Below are positions 11,214-23,049 of a stretch of DNA of 64,000 nucleotides, piece by piece (positions within the stretch are counted from its first letter, which is position 1; each line of letters begins with the position of its first letter). The notes under the pieces are model-generated. The model was not told the origin of the DNA, did not search any database, and was given only the letters and a program-made list of their open reading frames with translations. The stretch covers positions 62,001 to 126,000 of the forward strand of contig QJPP01003463.1 in NCBI GenBank assembly GCA_003996215.1. Direction: 5' to 3'. The DNA is from Jaltomata sinuosa (Eukaryota; Streptophyta; Magnoliopsida; Solanales; Solanaceae). The position numbers and the translations under genes are program-made.

Positions 11214-13349
11214 AGGAATTACTGATACGTGGATATAGCTACAGAGTTATATTGGTAAGTTAATAATTTTTTACACATATTTGTTTAATCAAAATTCTGA
11301 GATTCTAGTTATGAAAAGTTGTAGTTGCCAATGACTTGTAGTAGTTTATTGTCAGTTAACATTGGAATTCCAATTTCTTATTAAAGTAGTAATAGTGGGT
11401 CCTTCTAAAACTTTGTTTAGTTTAGTATTTCAAAGTTATTTGTCGAGGTAATCTTTCTTTGACGATCCTCCTTCATAATTCTACGTTTTAGTATTATTTT
11501 TATTGATTTCCAAGCCATGAAGTGGTGTTTTGGATACCGTGACTCCAGTAAACCTCTTTGTCTAATTGAGTTTGGTTATTACTATTGTATATTTATGGTC
11601 TTAGGTGTTGTAGGGATCGGGGGCTGGTGTGATTTTTATCAAAGTCACGTACGATGGTTGTCGAATTGAATGACGTGAAGTATGCCTTGTTATACTACCT
11701 CAGGAGTTTGTCGCTCCCTCAAGATGTTGTTGACATATTTTGTTGGATTTAGTTGTTGTTTATTGTTGTTATTGGCCTCATTTTATGCTTTGTACTAGGC
11801 TGGTCGCGAGTGTGGAATTAGTGCCTTATCGATTGGCTATGGCTCATACTTGCAACCTTGTTGATTCTCGTATTTGTTGCATTACCTTTGATTGGTCAAG
11901 CTTCATAGTGACACTTTTAAGGCTTTGGTTGAAAGGTATGTTAAAGCTTCCTTTTCACTTTTTGGCATGACCCTGAAGGCCCAAGATTGTTATAGCTAGT
12001 ATAACGTTATTATTCGACTGTAGCCTTATACTATTGACTTTTCTACTACAACATGATATTGTGTCTATCAGCAGTGCTCTACTCCTTACTTAGTGGCCTA
12101 GAAAAGCATGTTATGATTGTATTGAGGCCGTCTTTGATCACTTGCTATTTTTGTAATGTCTTAATCATCTGACTGTCGCATATGAGCTTGTTTTGGCCTC
12201 AACAGATGCTGACACTATAGGGTTTGAAGCCTACAGGTTACTGTTAGACCGTGCCTATGGGCTAGGCAGACAAAACCTGTGGAGCAGGCAGGTTGTACCT
12301 ATGGGGCAACAATTATATTGTACCACGAAGCCTAAGAGTTGTTTTGATTCACGATATTTGTACATTCAGACAGTTCAGTTCATATTACCACTAGGGTCCA
12401 GTTAAGGAGGCAGTATGGGTATTTAGTGACTTTTTGTGCTTGTTAGACTTATGGTGATTGTGTGATTTTTGTACCTGTCGGACTTATGGGGGCTAGGTTA
12501 GGTTATTTTTTGCTACCTGTTTATATGTTGTCTTATTGCAGGATGGTAAGGTGTTGTACTTCTATTTTACTGCAACCCTTTTCGTTCAATCCTTATGCTT
12601 CAGTTTCAGTTTTTAGTTTGCCTTACATGCTCGGTACATTATTTCGTTCATACGTCTCATTACTTGGGGGTTATACATTCATGCTTACAGGTCTTGAGTG
12701 ACGACCAGACAGACTCACCGAGTAGCATAGTTGAGTTTTTAGCGGATTGATTGACTCCTTTCTTTCCAAGGGTCGCCGAGTCTCAGAGGTTTATCTTTTT
12801 TCTATTTATAGCTTTTGGGTAGGTCATAGCCCTTTTCTACCAAGTATTATATTCATAGAGGCTTGTAGACTAGTTTGTTGGGCTGCATACCTACGATGAT
12901 GACCATTTTGGCCTTGCATGTTGATAAGTTGTAGCTTGTTGGCCAGTTGGTCCTTACTCTTGTTGTTGCTTGCAGTTTAGCAGCCTGTGTGCCTAGCTTA
13001 TATTGTATATACCTATTTTTAACTTATGTATAGAGATCCTAGTGGTCGTGATGGTCCACATAACGTTTATACTTTCCTGGATATCATGGTGACTTTGACA
13101 TCCCAAAAAGGACTTGCGTGCTACCTATTTATTGCTTTATATGAACTGTTGAGAGTAGTTGTTTTCTTTGTAGAGCTGTTGACATGGGCCTCACCGGTCA
13201 AGGGATGATTTTTAAATCGAGATATACTTATTTATTTTTTTGATTACATGTGGATGCTATGCACCATTGGCAAATGGTTTAGCAGGGTCGGCTTTGGCCT
13301 ATGTTTTGGCATCAGGTGCCAGTTGCGCCCTCGAATTTGGGGTGTGATA
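11214..13349 (+). other. Unclear region, probably a degenerate gypsy LTR
   Basis: No coding domain is recognisable. The right end (GACCAGACAGACTCA near 12700, AGGCTTGTAGACTAG near 12860, GCTTGTTGGCC near 12936, TTTGGGGTGTGATA at the end) has the same order of landmarks as the LTR end at 31790-32241, which suggests a related gypsy LTR. The left 1.4 kb gives no clear match. ORFs at 11740-11970, 12193-12405, 12462-12701 and 13026-13208 have no recognisable motif. Confidence 0.35.
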
Positions 13350-13485
13350 GTTTGTTAGGAGAGAACCAATAGGAAATGCGATAACTGGTAGTCTAGTAAC
13401 AGATTTTATTCCTTTTAATTTGAATAAATACTTGTACAACTTCTTAATGAAATACATAGAAGAAAATTCTCTCATTCCTTTTGGG
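13349..13485. repeat. 137-bp direct repeat, copy 1
   Basis: From TTAGGAGAGAACCAATAGG to CTCTCATTCCTTTTG. It matches 14903-15042 at most positions, including GAAAATTCTCTCATTCC. It flanks an LTR-derived segment on its left side. Confidence 0.75.
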
Positions 13486-14659
13486 TCATCTACGAGTGTA
13501 TACTTTACTAATCCATACCATTGATCCCAAATTAGCTATTCCCAGACAAGGTCAAGCTATTAGATGAGGGTTGGTAGCCTCAAATTTCTATTGTATAATC
13601 CATTTTCCCATTCGTTACCCCTTTGGTTCGGCAAGTATGAATAAGGCAAGTTCGAACGTTTGCAATCATTAAAAAGCAATCAAAGCAAAAGGAAGAAAAT
13701 ACATGCATGAATACCATTCTAGAATTACTAAGTACTTTGCCTACTTTTCTAATCCCTCATAGTTCTACAATCCTAGTTGTGAATTTAGCTACTCATGATA
13801 GTAAGAAAAAATAACTAGATTCAGATTAAGAGATCATAATTATAACTTACAAGATGAATAAACAAAAATCGAAATCTTGAATTACCAAGAACACTTCAAT
13901 AACCAATAACTAAATATCTAATTCTCAAAAGTATATAAGAACAATGTTAACGATATATTAAGTTATCCCCAAAAATGAGTAACAGCTAAAATAAACCCTA
14001 GGAAAACTATTTATAGACAAACAGACCAAATCCTATAATTACTGGGAAAGTTGGTCGCATCATTTCTGATGGGCAATCCCACGGGCCGTCGTGGCTCCCA
14101 CGGCCCATCGTGGATGGCTGTCTAGATTTTCTCTTCATGAATCAGGCTCTCTGTCAAGTTCCCAAAGGTCATAGTTGATGGGCCGTCGTGGTTCCCACAG
14201 CCCGTCGGAGTCCATCGTAGGCCAAGATCCTCTGACTCCAAAAGCTCTGGTTCATTCTGACGCGCAGTTGTGATGTCCCATTGCAATTTCCACGTCCTAT
14301 CGCAGATGGGCGTTGGGTACTTTCTTCTTGCCAACTTCCTCTGAAACGATCCCACGTCCATGTGTGATGGCCCGTGGTGCTTCCAATGGCCCATCCCATT
14401 TGGTCGTGGGGTGGGTTTTGCCTTATAAAACTCTCTAGTGCGTTCCCACACCCTCTTCCCATCGGGCGTGGTGGATCACACGCCCGTAAGGCATTACTTT
14501 CTGACTAGAAATAATAACTTTTTCATGTCTTTTATGTTTCCAACTTTTTTTCCTGCACAAGTAGCAAACGGGCATCATATCTAACAAAATACACTTAAGA
14601 ACTCTCAAAATTCTTAGTTTTAAGCGTCGAAAGTATCGTGAAATTCCGGCACACCAATA
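13486..14659 (-). mobile_element. Truncated LTR related to 8381-9896, minus strand
   Basis: Order of landmarks matches the first copy: CCGGCACACCAATACCC (14648-14662) equals CCGGCACATCAACACCC; then the TTAAGCGTCGAAAGTATCGTG tract, a GC-rich GATGGGCCGTCG cluster (14060-14475), a TATA box at 14008-14015 and the GAGGGTTGGTAGCCTC tract near 13565. The first base triplet is mutated from TGT to TAT. The terminal part next to 13486 is missing. Two overlapping minus-strand ORFs (14122-14462) span the palindrome cluster and are not considered genes. Confidence 0.7.
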
Positions 14660-14902
14660 CCCTTTAGATTCAAAGAGATATCGATGGATTCAACGTAGAA
14701 GTGGAACAACCTCAGAATATCTCTTCTTCCTAATAGACACTTTTATTTCCTACACTAAAATGATCATATCCCTTCATCTTGATCTGATCCAAGTTTAGAT
14801 CTCTCAATCCTGATCGTTTATTTAGTAACATTCTAAAATGATTCCTTATGCACATATAGGGTATATTTGTATATAATAATTGTATTCAGATTTATTTAGG
14901 AT

Positions 14903-15042
14903 TAGCTTATTAGGAGGAGACAAATAGGAAATGGGACAACTGGTAGTCTCGTAACAAATTTTATTAATTTTGATTTGAACAAACACTTGTACAATTTCTT
15001 TATGAAATACACAGAAGAAAATTCTCTCATTCCTTTTGCATC
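14903..15042. repeat. 137-bp direct repeat, copy 2
   Basis: Second copy of the repeat at 13349-13485. Between 14660 and 14902 lies 240 bp of AT-rich sequence with no recognised content. Confidence 0.75.
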
Positions 15043-16388
15043 AATTATAATACAATTGGTCTAAAATTGAATTTTTTCTCCAATAAATATTTCCAATTCT
15101 TAAGTTGCAGGATTTGATATACTAAAATTCCATCACGTTGATGCTTAAAATTTGTCATATAAGCTAGCTGAGAAAATTATTTTCAGGTTTCTGGATACTT
15201 TATATATAAAATGACTCCCATTCTAAATATCGAATAGTTTTTACCTCTGTTGAGTTCCTTATGTATCATCATTGACTTAATCTCACTAGCTTTTTAAAAT
15301 TGAAAAAAAATGAAAATAAAACAGGAAAGATTTTTTGCTATTTTCCCAGTAACACAAAGAGGGGGGAAATCTAACCGGAGAAAGTGGACACTGTATGATA
15401 ACCCAAGGAGAGGGGATTTTTTGAATTTTTGAAAAGACAGCATTGTGTGTGATGTTACCCATCTAATTGGCAATTATTAATCTAATTTTAATTTATTGGC
15501 ATAAAATAACACTTTTAACACTTGTTGCTGGGTCATTGTTGCTGGGTCATTTTTATTGGCATCATCTAACCCAAAATAGTTATCCAAAAACAGGGCATAA
15601 GTGGCGATTTTTCGTAATTTTTTCAACTCCCCCTCTTTCCTCTCTCATTTTTAAGTCTTGGGATTTCTATCTTCTTTCCTAAAATATCTTCATTAGAGAT
15701 TAATTACAACAGTGAATTTTCACAATAGTTAACTCAAATCACACCAAATCTTTTTTATATTGATTGTCTGCGAGTTTTTTCAAAGAAAATTGAGTGTTTC
15801 TTCATTCTTTATCTTGTAGATGGATACAAAGGTTTTGATAAAAACTTACCCACATCAGGTGTTTACATCCAAAAAGTTTAGGTAATTATATAAGTCTTAT
15901 TTTAATAAAGAAAAATTTAAAAGGCAATAAATATGAATAAAACTAAAAGAAAATAAAGTTATAGTAGCTAACTAACCGAGAAAAGATTTAGGATTGGCAA
16001 AAACTTTTTCATTAGTTTCTTGCACATCTTTTTCTTTCTTTAATTTTCTGCACATCTTCTTCTTGGCGAGACTTAATTCTCAAGTTTTGCCTCATTTATT
16101 TTTCATTTTTTCGTAAATTTCAAATAACACACACATAATAGAAATTTATTTAGAGGCAAAGACATAAAAGAACGGATACAATCTATTTAAGTTGAATTTA
16201 TTTTGTTAATAATATAACAACAAAACTATTGTTTAGTGTTCTTGCCAAGAGCTCAAAGTAGAATATATTATGGGGGAATAGTTTTGCAGTAAACATAATT
16301 ATGGAAAGTTTTTATCTGTTAATCTTTATCTTTATATTTGTTATATTAAGGATATAGAAGTGTAAGTACTTTCTTTTGTAATGTTGAA

Positions 16389-16390
<2 letters not shown>
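15043..16390. other. AT-rich stretch without recognised gene
   Basis: No ORF with a known domain. ATGGATACAAAGG at 15820 opens 21 codons preceded by TTGTAG and followed by GGTAATTAT, which could be a splice-flanked exon or chance. A 71-codon plus ORF (15467-15682) has no recognisable feature. Confidence 0.4.

Positions 16391-16393
<3 letters not shown>

Positions 16394-16431
<38 letters not shown>
16394..16431. repeat. (TA)n microsatellite
   Basis: About 19 uninterrupted TA units. Confidence 0.95.
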
Positions 16432-16537
16432 CAAAAGATAGTTACAGATTGTAGAAGAAACTCTTGGGTAAAATTGATCAGCAATAATATTATATATTAT
16501 ATATTTAAAATATGTGCAAATACATAATAGTTAATTA

Positions 16538-16712
16538 TGGTTAACTGGTAAAGTTGCTACAATGTGACCAGAATGTCAAGGGTTCAAACCTTGGAAACAG
16601 CCTCTGGCAGAAATGCAAGGTAAGAGGCTGTATACAATAGACCTTTGCGGTCGGGCTCTTCCCCGGACCCTGCGCATAGCGGAAGCTTTAGTGCACCGGG
16701 TTGCCTTTTTTT
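16538..16712 (+). mobile_element. Au-type tRNA-derived SINE
   Basis: The segment runs from a TGGTTAACTGG A-box-like start through a B box GGTTCAAACC (16581-16590), then GGAAACAGCCTCTGGCAG, CTTCCCCGGACCCTGCGCAT, GTGCACCGGGTTGCC and a closing run of eight T. This order and wording match what I know of the Au SINE family of wheat and Solanaceae. TTATGGTTAA occurs at 16535-16544 and 16712-16721 and could be the target-site duplication; the left copy overlaps the A-box-like sequence, so the exact 5' end is uncertain. It would depend on a LINE for mobility. Confidence 0.8.
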
Positions 16713-16721
16713 TATGGTTAA

Positions 16722-17090
16722 GTATTGATAATTATAGTTAAAAAAATGATACATGTCATTTGTTTATTGATTGGGTGTAAATATTTTGTGCGTATAAGTT
16801 TCTATCAAAGGTTTTTATAAATTTTTCGTGTTAGATGTTGTATTTCAATGGGTAAGAGTAGTTCATTCTCAAAAGAGGAAATATGTAGAAAATGACGAAG
16901 ATTGCAACGACGGTGTGAAGTCCTTGGAGGAAATGTTTGTTTCTTTAGTTTGTTCTATAAATGATATATGCCTTTCAGGATTTTTAATGGGTAAGAATTC
17001 TTCTTCTAAGAAACCTATCAAGAATCGGGATAATGATATTGAATTTTGTTGATTGAATATGATAATATGATTATGGATATTAATTTTTTC
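16722..17090 (+). other. AT-rich stretch with an unrecognised 75-codon ORF
   Basis: The ORF at 16828-17052 encodes a mixed-composition peptide with an acidic/lysine segment (residues 17-33) and a Ser/Lys-rich segment near the end. I recognise no domain, signal peptide or membrane segment. Coding status is doubtful: no partner exons are evident and the flanks are very AT-rich. Confidence 0.2.
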
Positions 17091-17094
17091 TCAA

Positions 17095-17525
17095 ACAGAT
17101 GTATACAAATTTATTAATGAATACAACCCAATATATATCAATGTAAAATTATAAGGATATTAATGCAAAAAAATGTATAACAATTTATAAATGAATACAA
17201 ACTCATGTATACCAAGGTAAAACAAAGAAGATACTAATGCAAACAAAAGAATATCAATTTATTAGATGAATACGGACCAATGTATACCATCTATTAGGTA
17301 AATACAGACCAACATATATCAATACAAATATTTACCGATCTATCAGGTAAATACGGACCAATAGATACTAATAGTGCTAACAAATATATACAAATTTGTT
17401 AGGTGAGTGCATATTAATGTATACCTATGTAAAACTGAAAAGACAACAAATATATACCAATTTATAGATGAATACGGACCAATATATACCAATCTATTGA
17501 TGAATAGGGACCAATGTATGTGTGT
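17095..17525. repeat. Degenerate AT-rich minisatellite
   Basis: Repeated words ATGAATACGGACCAATGTATACCA and CAATTTATTAG(A/G)TGAATAC recur every 40-100 bp in at least eight diverged copies. From 17526 to 17870 the sequence continues as ATATATATACA-rich tracts with repeated CACTTTTCATA and CAGTATACTTTTC words. Confidence 0.65.
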
Positions 17526-17876
17526 ACACTAATACCTTTATTATGCACTTTATATTTTTTTTTTATACAATATATATACACAATACCTATTATATATATT
17601 GTTATCAGTATACTTTTCTTATACACTTCATATTAACTTTTATATAATATATATACATTCACTTTTCATAAAATATATATACACATTATATATATTTTAT
17701 CAGTAGACTTTTCATATTCACTTTTCATATAATATATATGATCGATGGATAAAAATGCATATATTGTATGTGCGTGTGTGTGTGTATATATATCAATACA
17801 CTTTTCACATACACTTCATATTCATTTTTTAACAATATATATACACATTATACATATTTTTCTCAATACACATGAG

Positions 17877-17975
17877 AGAGATAGGCGAGAGAGAGAGAGA
17901 GAGAGACAGAGAGAGAAGGGGAGAGAGAGAGGGAGAGAGAAAGGGGGAGAGAGAGAGAGAGAGGGAGGGAGAGAA
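17877..17975. repeat. (GA)n-rich microsatellite
   Basis: Interrupted GA/GGGA repeats. Two overlapping Arg/Glu-rich ORFs (17745-18008, 17872-18057) are by-products of the repeat. Confidence 0.95.
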
Positions 17976-18179
17976 TTTGGCCATAGATTGTCATTATTTT
18001 GGACCTAAAGTGTATTTAGGAGTATGTAGGTTAAAGTTGGGTTATTTAAATTTCTAATTGCCACACCATTTTTTTCCCTTTAATTTTGGCCAAAGTACAT
18101 AGAACCCTCATTTTGGACCACCATTTAACTCGGTGCGATAAATTTATAAATCTTGCTACTTTTTGAACAATTTCAAATA

Positions 18180-18400
18180 TGTGATAATGACTGAAGTTTA
18201 GTAATTTTTATTTGGGCGTCAACCTTATAGGATTAGTTTCAGTTATTGTTGTCTGAACTTCAGCTATCTTTGCATGAACTTCAGACATTTTTGCCAACAG
18301 ATCATACACATATAATTGAAGTTCAATATTTTTATTTGAATTTCAAGCAAAAATGCCAGAACTTCAACAATATGAAACTTCAAACACTAGGGGTCGTCAG
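18180..18400. repeat. Cluster of CTGAACTTCAG-like words
   Basis: GAACTTCAG or its complement occurs at least six times, spaced 20-40 bp and separated by TTTTTGC(C/A)-like words. No terminal inverted repeats or target duplication were found. From 18401 to 18925 I see only AT-rich sequence. Confidence 0.5.
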
Positions 18401-18929
18401 TCGTGCTTCAAAAAGGAATTATTCTAAGGTGCATTACTCAATTTTGCTGCATTTCTAAATGTTGATATATACCCTCTTTCAACTGACCTTTTCAAGCCAT
18501 GCTTCACAATCAAGCTAGAAAAAAACAAAATCCTAGTGACGAGGAGTTTGATTTCAAACTCCATTTTAAATAAGTAAATGTATGTCATTTTAGTGTGCTT
18601 TAGATGATCCACATCTCAAGGTCAGTCGCTAATAAATATATTAAATTATTTATGTGACTAAGAGCCTCGCAGCTTAGACACAACGGTATAATTATCATGG
18701 CCGCATGGCTAAGGTTATCTCAAAATGTGTAGATATGCAAAAAATAAATTAAAAAAATATATACAAGTTAAATGGTGATATTCAAATATGGTACCTCTAG
18801 AATTTATATTATATCAATAAACAAAATCATGGAAATAGAAAGAGAATAATACTTAACAAAGTGTATCATCCTCTACCAGCATGCGGATCTACATATATGT
18901 GTGTGTATGTGGAATATATGTTAGTTTTG

Positions 18930-19080
18930 CCACCCGAAATAACAAAAAGTCAAAGTGTTCCAATGGCAAAGGGCCGAACCTCCCACCCATATGACAAGGG
19001 TTTGAAGCTCGCCAGCGGTCCAAGTTTTTTGGCTTTCTCTTTTGCTTGCTGGGAAGGGCTTCAGCTCTTTCTTTTTCATT
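18930..19080 (+). mobile_element. SINE-like fragment
   Basis: AATGGCAAAGGGCC resembles a degenerate A box and GGGTTTGAAGCTC a B box about 35 bp later. They are followed by a T-rich tail with GCTTGCTGGGAAGGGCTTC. A clear target-site duplication was not found. Alternative: another dispersed repeat with a chance B box. Confidence 0.4.
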
Positions 19081-19574
19081 AATTCATTTTTATTTCTATT
19101 TTTTATTAATTCTAATTGATTATATTTTTCTTTAATTAATTTATGACTTCCTTTATTTTCACTATTAATCTTTTGATACGAGTGTTATGTGTGTGTTCCA
19201 TAACAGTTAGTACAAAATTTTAAATGTTTAACGACCAAGTTTGACGTTACGGGTAAAATTTTCGTGCCAAATTTCAAGTTAAAAAACTTTTGGGTTCGAG
19301 AATTGAAAATATTGGGCTAGGCTAGTCTCAAATAATTTCTGAGCGAGGTATAGTCTAGGACAATTCGGGTTAGGATTGGGTAACCTATCTAGACTTTAGC
19401 TAATTTTTTCATTAGCTAAGACATAAAGGATTTTGGGTGACTTTTTAGAGGCGAATTTGGGTAAGTAAAACTCTCGGTATGAAGATTGATGTGAATGGGT
19501 TGTTCTAAAATGTCAAGAATTAAAGTGTATTGTAAAATGGACCCTTTTCGGGGAACTTTTGAGTTTCTGTCCTG

Positions 19575-19735
19575 TGTCGAGCGCTGTCACTGCACCATAG
19601 CAGTGACCACTATAGGGGAAATATGTCCGCTATAGCGAAAGTCAATTTTGGTCAGCACTGCCATAGCAGTCGATTCCGCTATGGCGGCACCACCATAGCA
19701 GTGTATGGGCCGCTATAGCGGACTGAGTCAGGATT
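19575..19735 (+). repeat. CCGCTATAGCGG palindrome cluster
   Basis: Includes CCGCTATAGCGG, CCGCTATGGCGG and CACCATAGCAGTG variants in 160 bp. It sits about 150 bp after the candidate TATA box, so it is probably in the transcribed leader. Confidence 0.8.
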
Positions 19736-20465
19736 TAATGCAAAAACTTCCCCAAAATATTTAGGTTTTCCTCAAGAACGTTTTGGAGAAGGGGAAGGGC
19801 GATTTTGGCGAACCTTACACCATTTTTCACCATTTTTCATCCCAAAGGTAAGGATTTTGCTCCCCTAACTTAATGCTACTACATTGTAGAATTGCTAGTT
19901 ATATACTTGGGGGAAGGTTTGGGTTGACCTAGGAATGATGAAATTCGGGGAAAAAAGGGATTCTAGGGAGTAGAAGTACGTGGGTTTTGAATATTGTTAT
20001 TGGGGTATGATCAATTAGCCATAATTCTCTAAATATATCCGTAAAAATGATAGACTTAGGTGAATTAATGATGAGAAAGACTGAGAATGGGTGGAATGAT
20101 CATAGTTTGACCTGGGGATTGGGATTTTATATAATCCGGATAACTATTAGGCCATGTGGACTAATTATAGTATCTTGTCATTTTTAGACTCAAAACAAGC
20201 AAAGGCTTCGGAACACGGGAAGGCTCCAGTCCAGTAGAGCTTTTGTGTAATTCGAGGTAGGTGATGGTTACTATTTTCTCAATATACAATATGTGTTCAT
20301 GTACTATCGCTTAGTATTGTGTGAGTTTGCATGCTTAGGAAATGAAATTATGAATGTCTAGCTATCATATGTCAATGGTGTGAAATGAACTGGGTTTGAT
20401 TACTTGTTTGTTTACAAGTGTGATGTTGTTCATTATTTTATTAACTTGTTGGATTGTGTGTGACA

Positions 20466-20631
20466 TTCGGTTGACTCGGGTCGGGTATCACGCTAGGTAC
20501 AAGTTACTTATTGGTTTGCTCAGGTACCATGCCTGGTACAGGATATTTAATCGTTGGCTCGAGTACCACGCTTGGTATAGGTTTTACAAATGGTTGACTC
20601 GGGTACCACGCCTGGTACGGGTTTAGTTTAC
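20466..20631 (+). repeat. GTACCA hairpin array
   Basis: Four units of 40-45 bp; the last holds GTACCACGCCTGGTAC, a six-base stem with a four-base loop. Earlier units carry one or two mismatches. Confidence 0.8.
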
Positions 20632-21452
20632 TTGCATTGATTGTATTCTTTCGATGGTTTCATGAATGGACTGGGTTGTATTCTCGAATTGTGATTATTT
20701 GCATATGGTCCATGAGAAGCCGGATGATTATATTTAAATGTGATGTTGGTCTTAGTATAGACCGGGATTGCATGTTGAACACATAGGTGGTGTCCTAGGG
20801 ATCCTTGGTGGTCTGAATTATCTGAAAAGGATATATGTTTAATATCACTGGGTATTGTCAGTGGTTGTTAATTGGTTATATGTGGTTGATAAGTTAAGTA
20901 AGAGACTGGTAGTCTAGTTATACTGTTTATTTGTGTTACGTGTTTACTTCGCTTTACTCAACTTTAGTTTACTGTTCATATCTTATTTATTGAAGTTGAC
21001 CGATGATCCTACCAATACATGGTGGTTGTATACTGATTCTGTACTTGCTTTTCTTTTGATGAGTACAGGACATCTTCTGGCGGCTAACACGCAACCTCAC
21101 TTGTAGTTCTAGCGAATTCAGAATTCAAGGGTGAGCTGTTCTTCCGGGCTACCTGGTCTTCGTCCATATCTAGTAATAGCCCACTTGTTTTGGGCTTAAA
21201 GTCTTGTCTTCTTTAGGGGTTGCATCCCCGTTCTAGACTTCTGGTAGATATTTTGGTATGGTGACTTTTAGGTTCTAGGAAGGTCTTTCGCAGATTCTTA
21301 TTATGTTAGTGTTTTGAGGTTGTGAATGATAGTTTAATTTATTCCAAATTGGTTTTGATCTGTTAGAATTTCTAAGTTTTGGGTCGATATTAGTTCGCTC
21401 ATCCGGGAGTTTTGGGTGGGTGCCACTCACGGTGGATTGGGTCGTAACAAAG

Positions 21453-21465
21453 ATGGTATCAGAGC
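21453..21465 (+). promoter_or_regulatory. Primer binding site
   Basis: TGGTATCAGAGCT starts three bases after the LTR. It is complementary to the 3' end of plant initiator methionine tRNA, the usual primer for these elements. Confidence 0.9.
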
Positions 21466-21667
21466 TCTAAGTTCGTTGATCTCGTCATACCAAAATGAGT
21501 CTAGTAGAGTATTACGAAATGGTACAGAGACGTCTGTACTTTTCTTTGAGAGGCTATAGGACTTTAGGAAAACTATCTCTTTTTTCTTCCTTCGTGCTAT
21601 AATTTGATTCCAATTGGTATCTGGTGATACAAATTGGTATCTAACTCTTTTCACTTTTTGTCCGCAG

Positions 21668-23049
21668 ATGGTTAATATGAGAAACAACAGAGCAAGAGCA
21701 GCGGTCCCAATAGTGGGCTTAGATGTCAGAGGTAGAGGAAGGGGCAGGGGCCGAGGTAGAGTAGCACTCGCCAGGGGTGGAGCTCAAGCAGCTGCAGGTG
21801 CACAAGAGGTGACCCCTTCCCCAACCCCAGGATCATATTGAGGAAGAAGTAGAGGTTATTGTCGAGGAGGGCATGGAACATGAGGAGGCGACACCATCTG
21901 GAGGTGCATGCCTCTCCCCTATAACGCCCGAAGCATTTCAGTAGGTGTGGAGCTTTCTGAGTGGACTGGTTGGTGTGAGATCCACCCCTACAGGTAATGC
22001 AGATCAGGTTCTGGGCACCCAGCCAGTGGTTGTAATGGCTCCTAGGGTCGATGCAACATTGGATACTGATGAGTTCTTCCATCCAATGCTAGGACCATTT
22101 ATGACACGGAATGAGCACGAGTTGCTGACAAAGTTTCTCCGAATCCTCCTATGTTTTAGGGTACTGAGAAAAAAGATGCTTATGAATTTATCTTGGACTG
22201 TTATGAGAGACTGCACAGGCTGGGCATTGTGAAACAACATGGGGTTGAGTTCATCACTTTTCAGCTGCAGTGTGATGCTAAGCAATGGTGGAGATCTCTT
22301 GTGGAATATCGGTCATCTGTTTTGCCTCCACTGACTTGGAGGGAGTTTCATGCTCTCTTCTTAGAGAAGTATCTGCCCCATACCTTAAGGTATCACAAAA
22401 AGGATGAGTTCTTGTGTCTGGAACAGGGTAGCATATCGGTCTCAGCTTATGAGGCCAAGTTTCATGCCTTGTCCCATTTTGCTACTCAATTGTTGGGCAC
22501 CGAAGAGGAGAGGATTCAGTTGTTTGTGAAAGGTTTGACTACTGAATTTGCAAGTGTTTTCCATGCATATCACTTTAGCAGGGAAGAGCTTCAATGAGGT
22601 CACAGACTATGTAAAGAAGTTAGAAGGGGTCAGGAAGGTTGGGCAGGCTAAGGTGTTAGACAACAAGTCTCGGAATGATGCAAATTTCAGCGGTTTATAC
22701 TCTAGGGGACACAATCAGTAGGTGTATTATGTCCGTCCTATTCAATCTGCCTTGCCAGCTGCTACAGGTGGTTGTCCAGGAGCTAGTCAGCAGTTTTCAG
22801 CTCCTAGAGGCTAGGGAGCTTCTTATACGTCTACTAGCAGGCCTACTCTTGATCGCGGATGTTTATATTGTGGTGACCTGGGTTACTTCAAGAGAGAGTC
22901 CCCTCACTGACAGATGGGTAATTCACCAGCAGTCTAAGGTCGTGGTTCCAGAAGGTAAATGTGGCTATGCTAGAGGTCGTCCACAGGGTGGGTGGGGTAA
23001 CTTTTAGGGAGGTCAGGGAGACAGAAGTAATAGTGGCGCGCGCAGGGGA
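21668..23049 (+). pseudogene. gag: gag of the plus-strand chromovirus, decayed
   Basis: Gag would form the virus-like particle and bind the element's RNA. The start is the ATG at 21668, preceded by GCAG; the minus-strand sister starts at the same place. Residues 20-35 are an Arg-Gly-rich stretch. The Retrotrans_gag core lies at about 22170-22600 (AKQWWRS, FLEKYLPHTLR, EFLCLEQGSISVSAYE). The CCHC zinc knuckle near 22855-22905 is damaged: the His is Tyr and the last Cys is Ser. The frame is interrupted at 21839, 21942 (CAG to TAG), 22595 and 22719 (CAG to TAG), with shifts near 22140 and 22600. Confidence 0.88.

Larger units (their letters stand above)
19225..21449 (+). repeat. 5' LTR of the plus-strand chromovirus
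   Basis: Starts TGTTTAACGACC and ends GGGTCGTAACA three bases before the primer site; 2225 bp. ACATAAAGGA (19421-19430) is a candidate TATA box because it is kept in the other related LTRs. Downstream come a CCGCTATAGCGG palindrome cluster and a GTACCA hairpin array. The rest is AT-rich with no coding signal. Confidence 0.88.

Noticed and set aside
11740..11970. Possible pol remnant with a VELVPYRLAMA block
   Set aside because: The resemblance to the gypsy RT entry block covers about ten residues only and no neighbouring block aligns.
14122..14462. Overlapping 109- and 97-codon minus-strand ORFs
   Set aside because: They cross the GC-rich palindrome cluster of an LTR; reduced stop frequency there comes from base composition.
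16538..16610. tRNA gene
   Set aside because: Only the A-box- and B-box-like elements fit; no cloverleaf closes, and the downstream part is SINE body.
17745..18057. Arg/Glu-rich ORFs
   Set aside because: Produced by the GA microsatellite.
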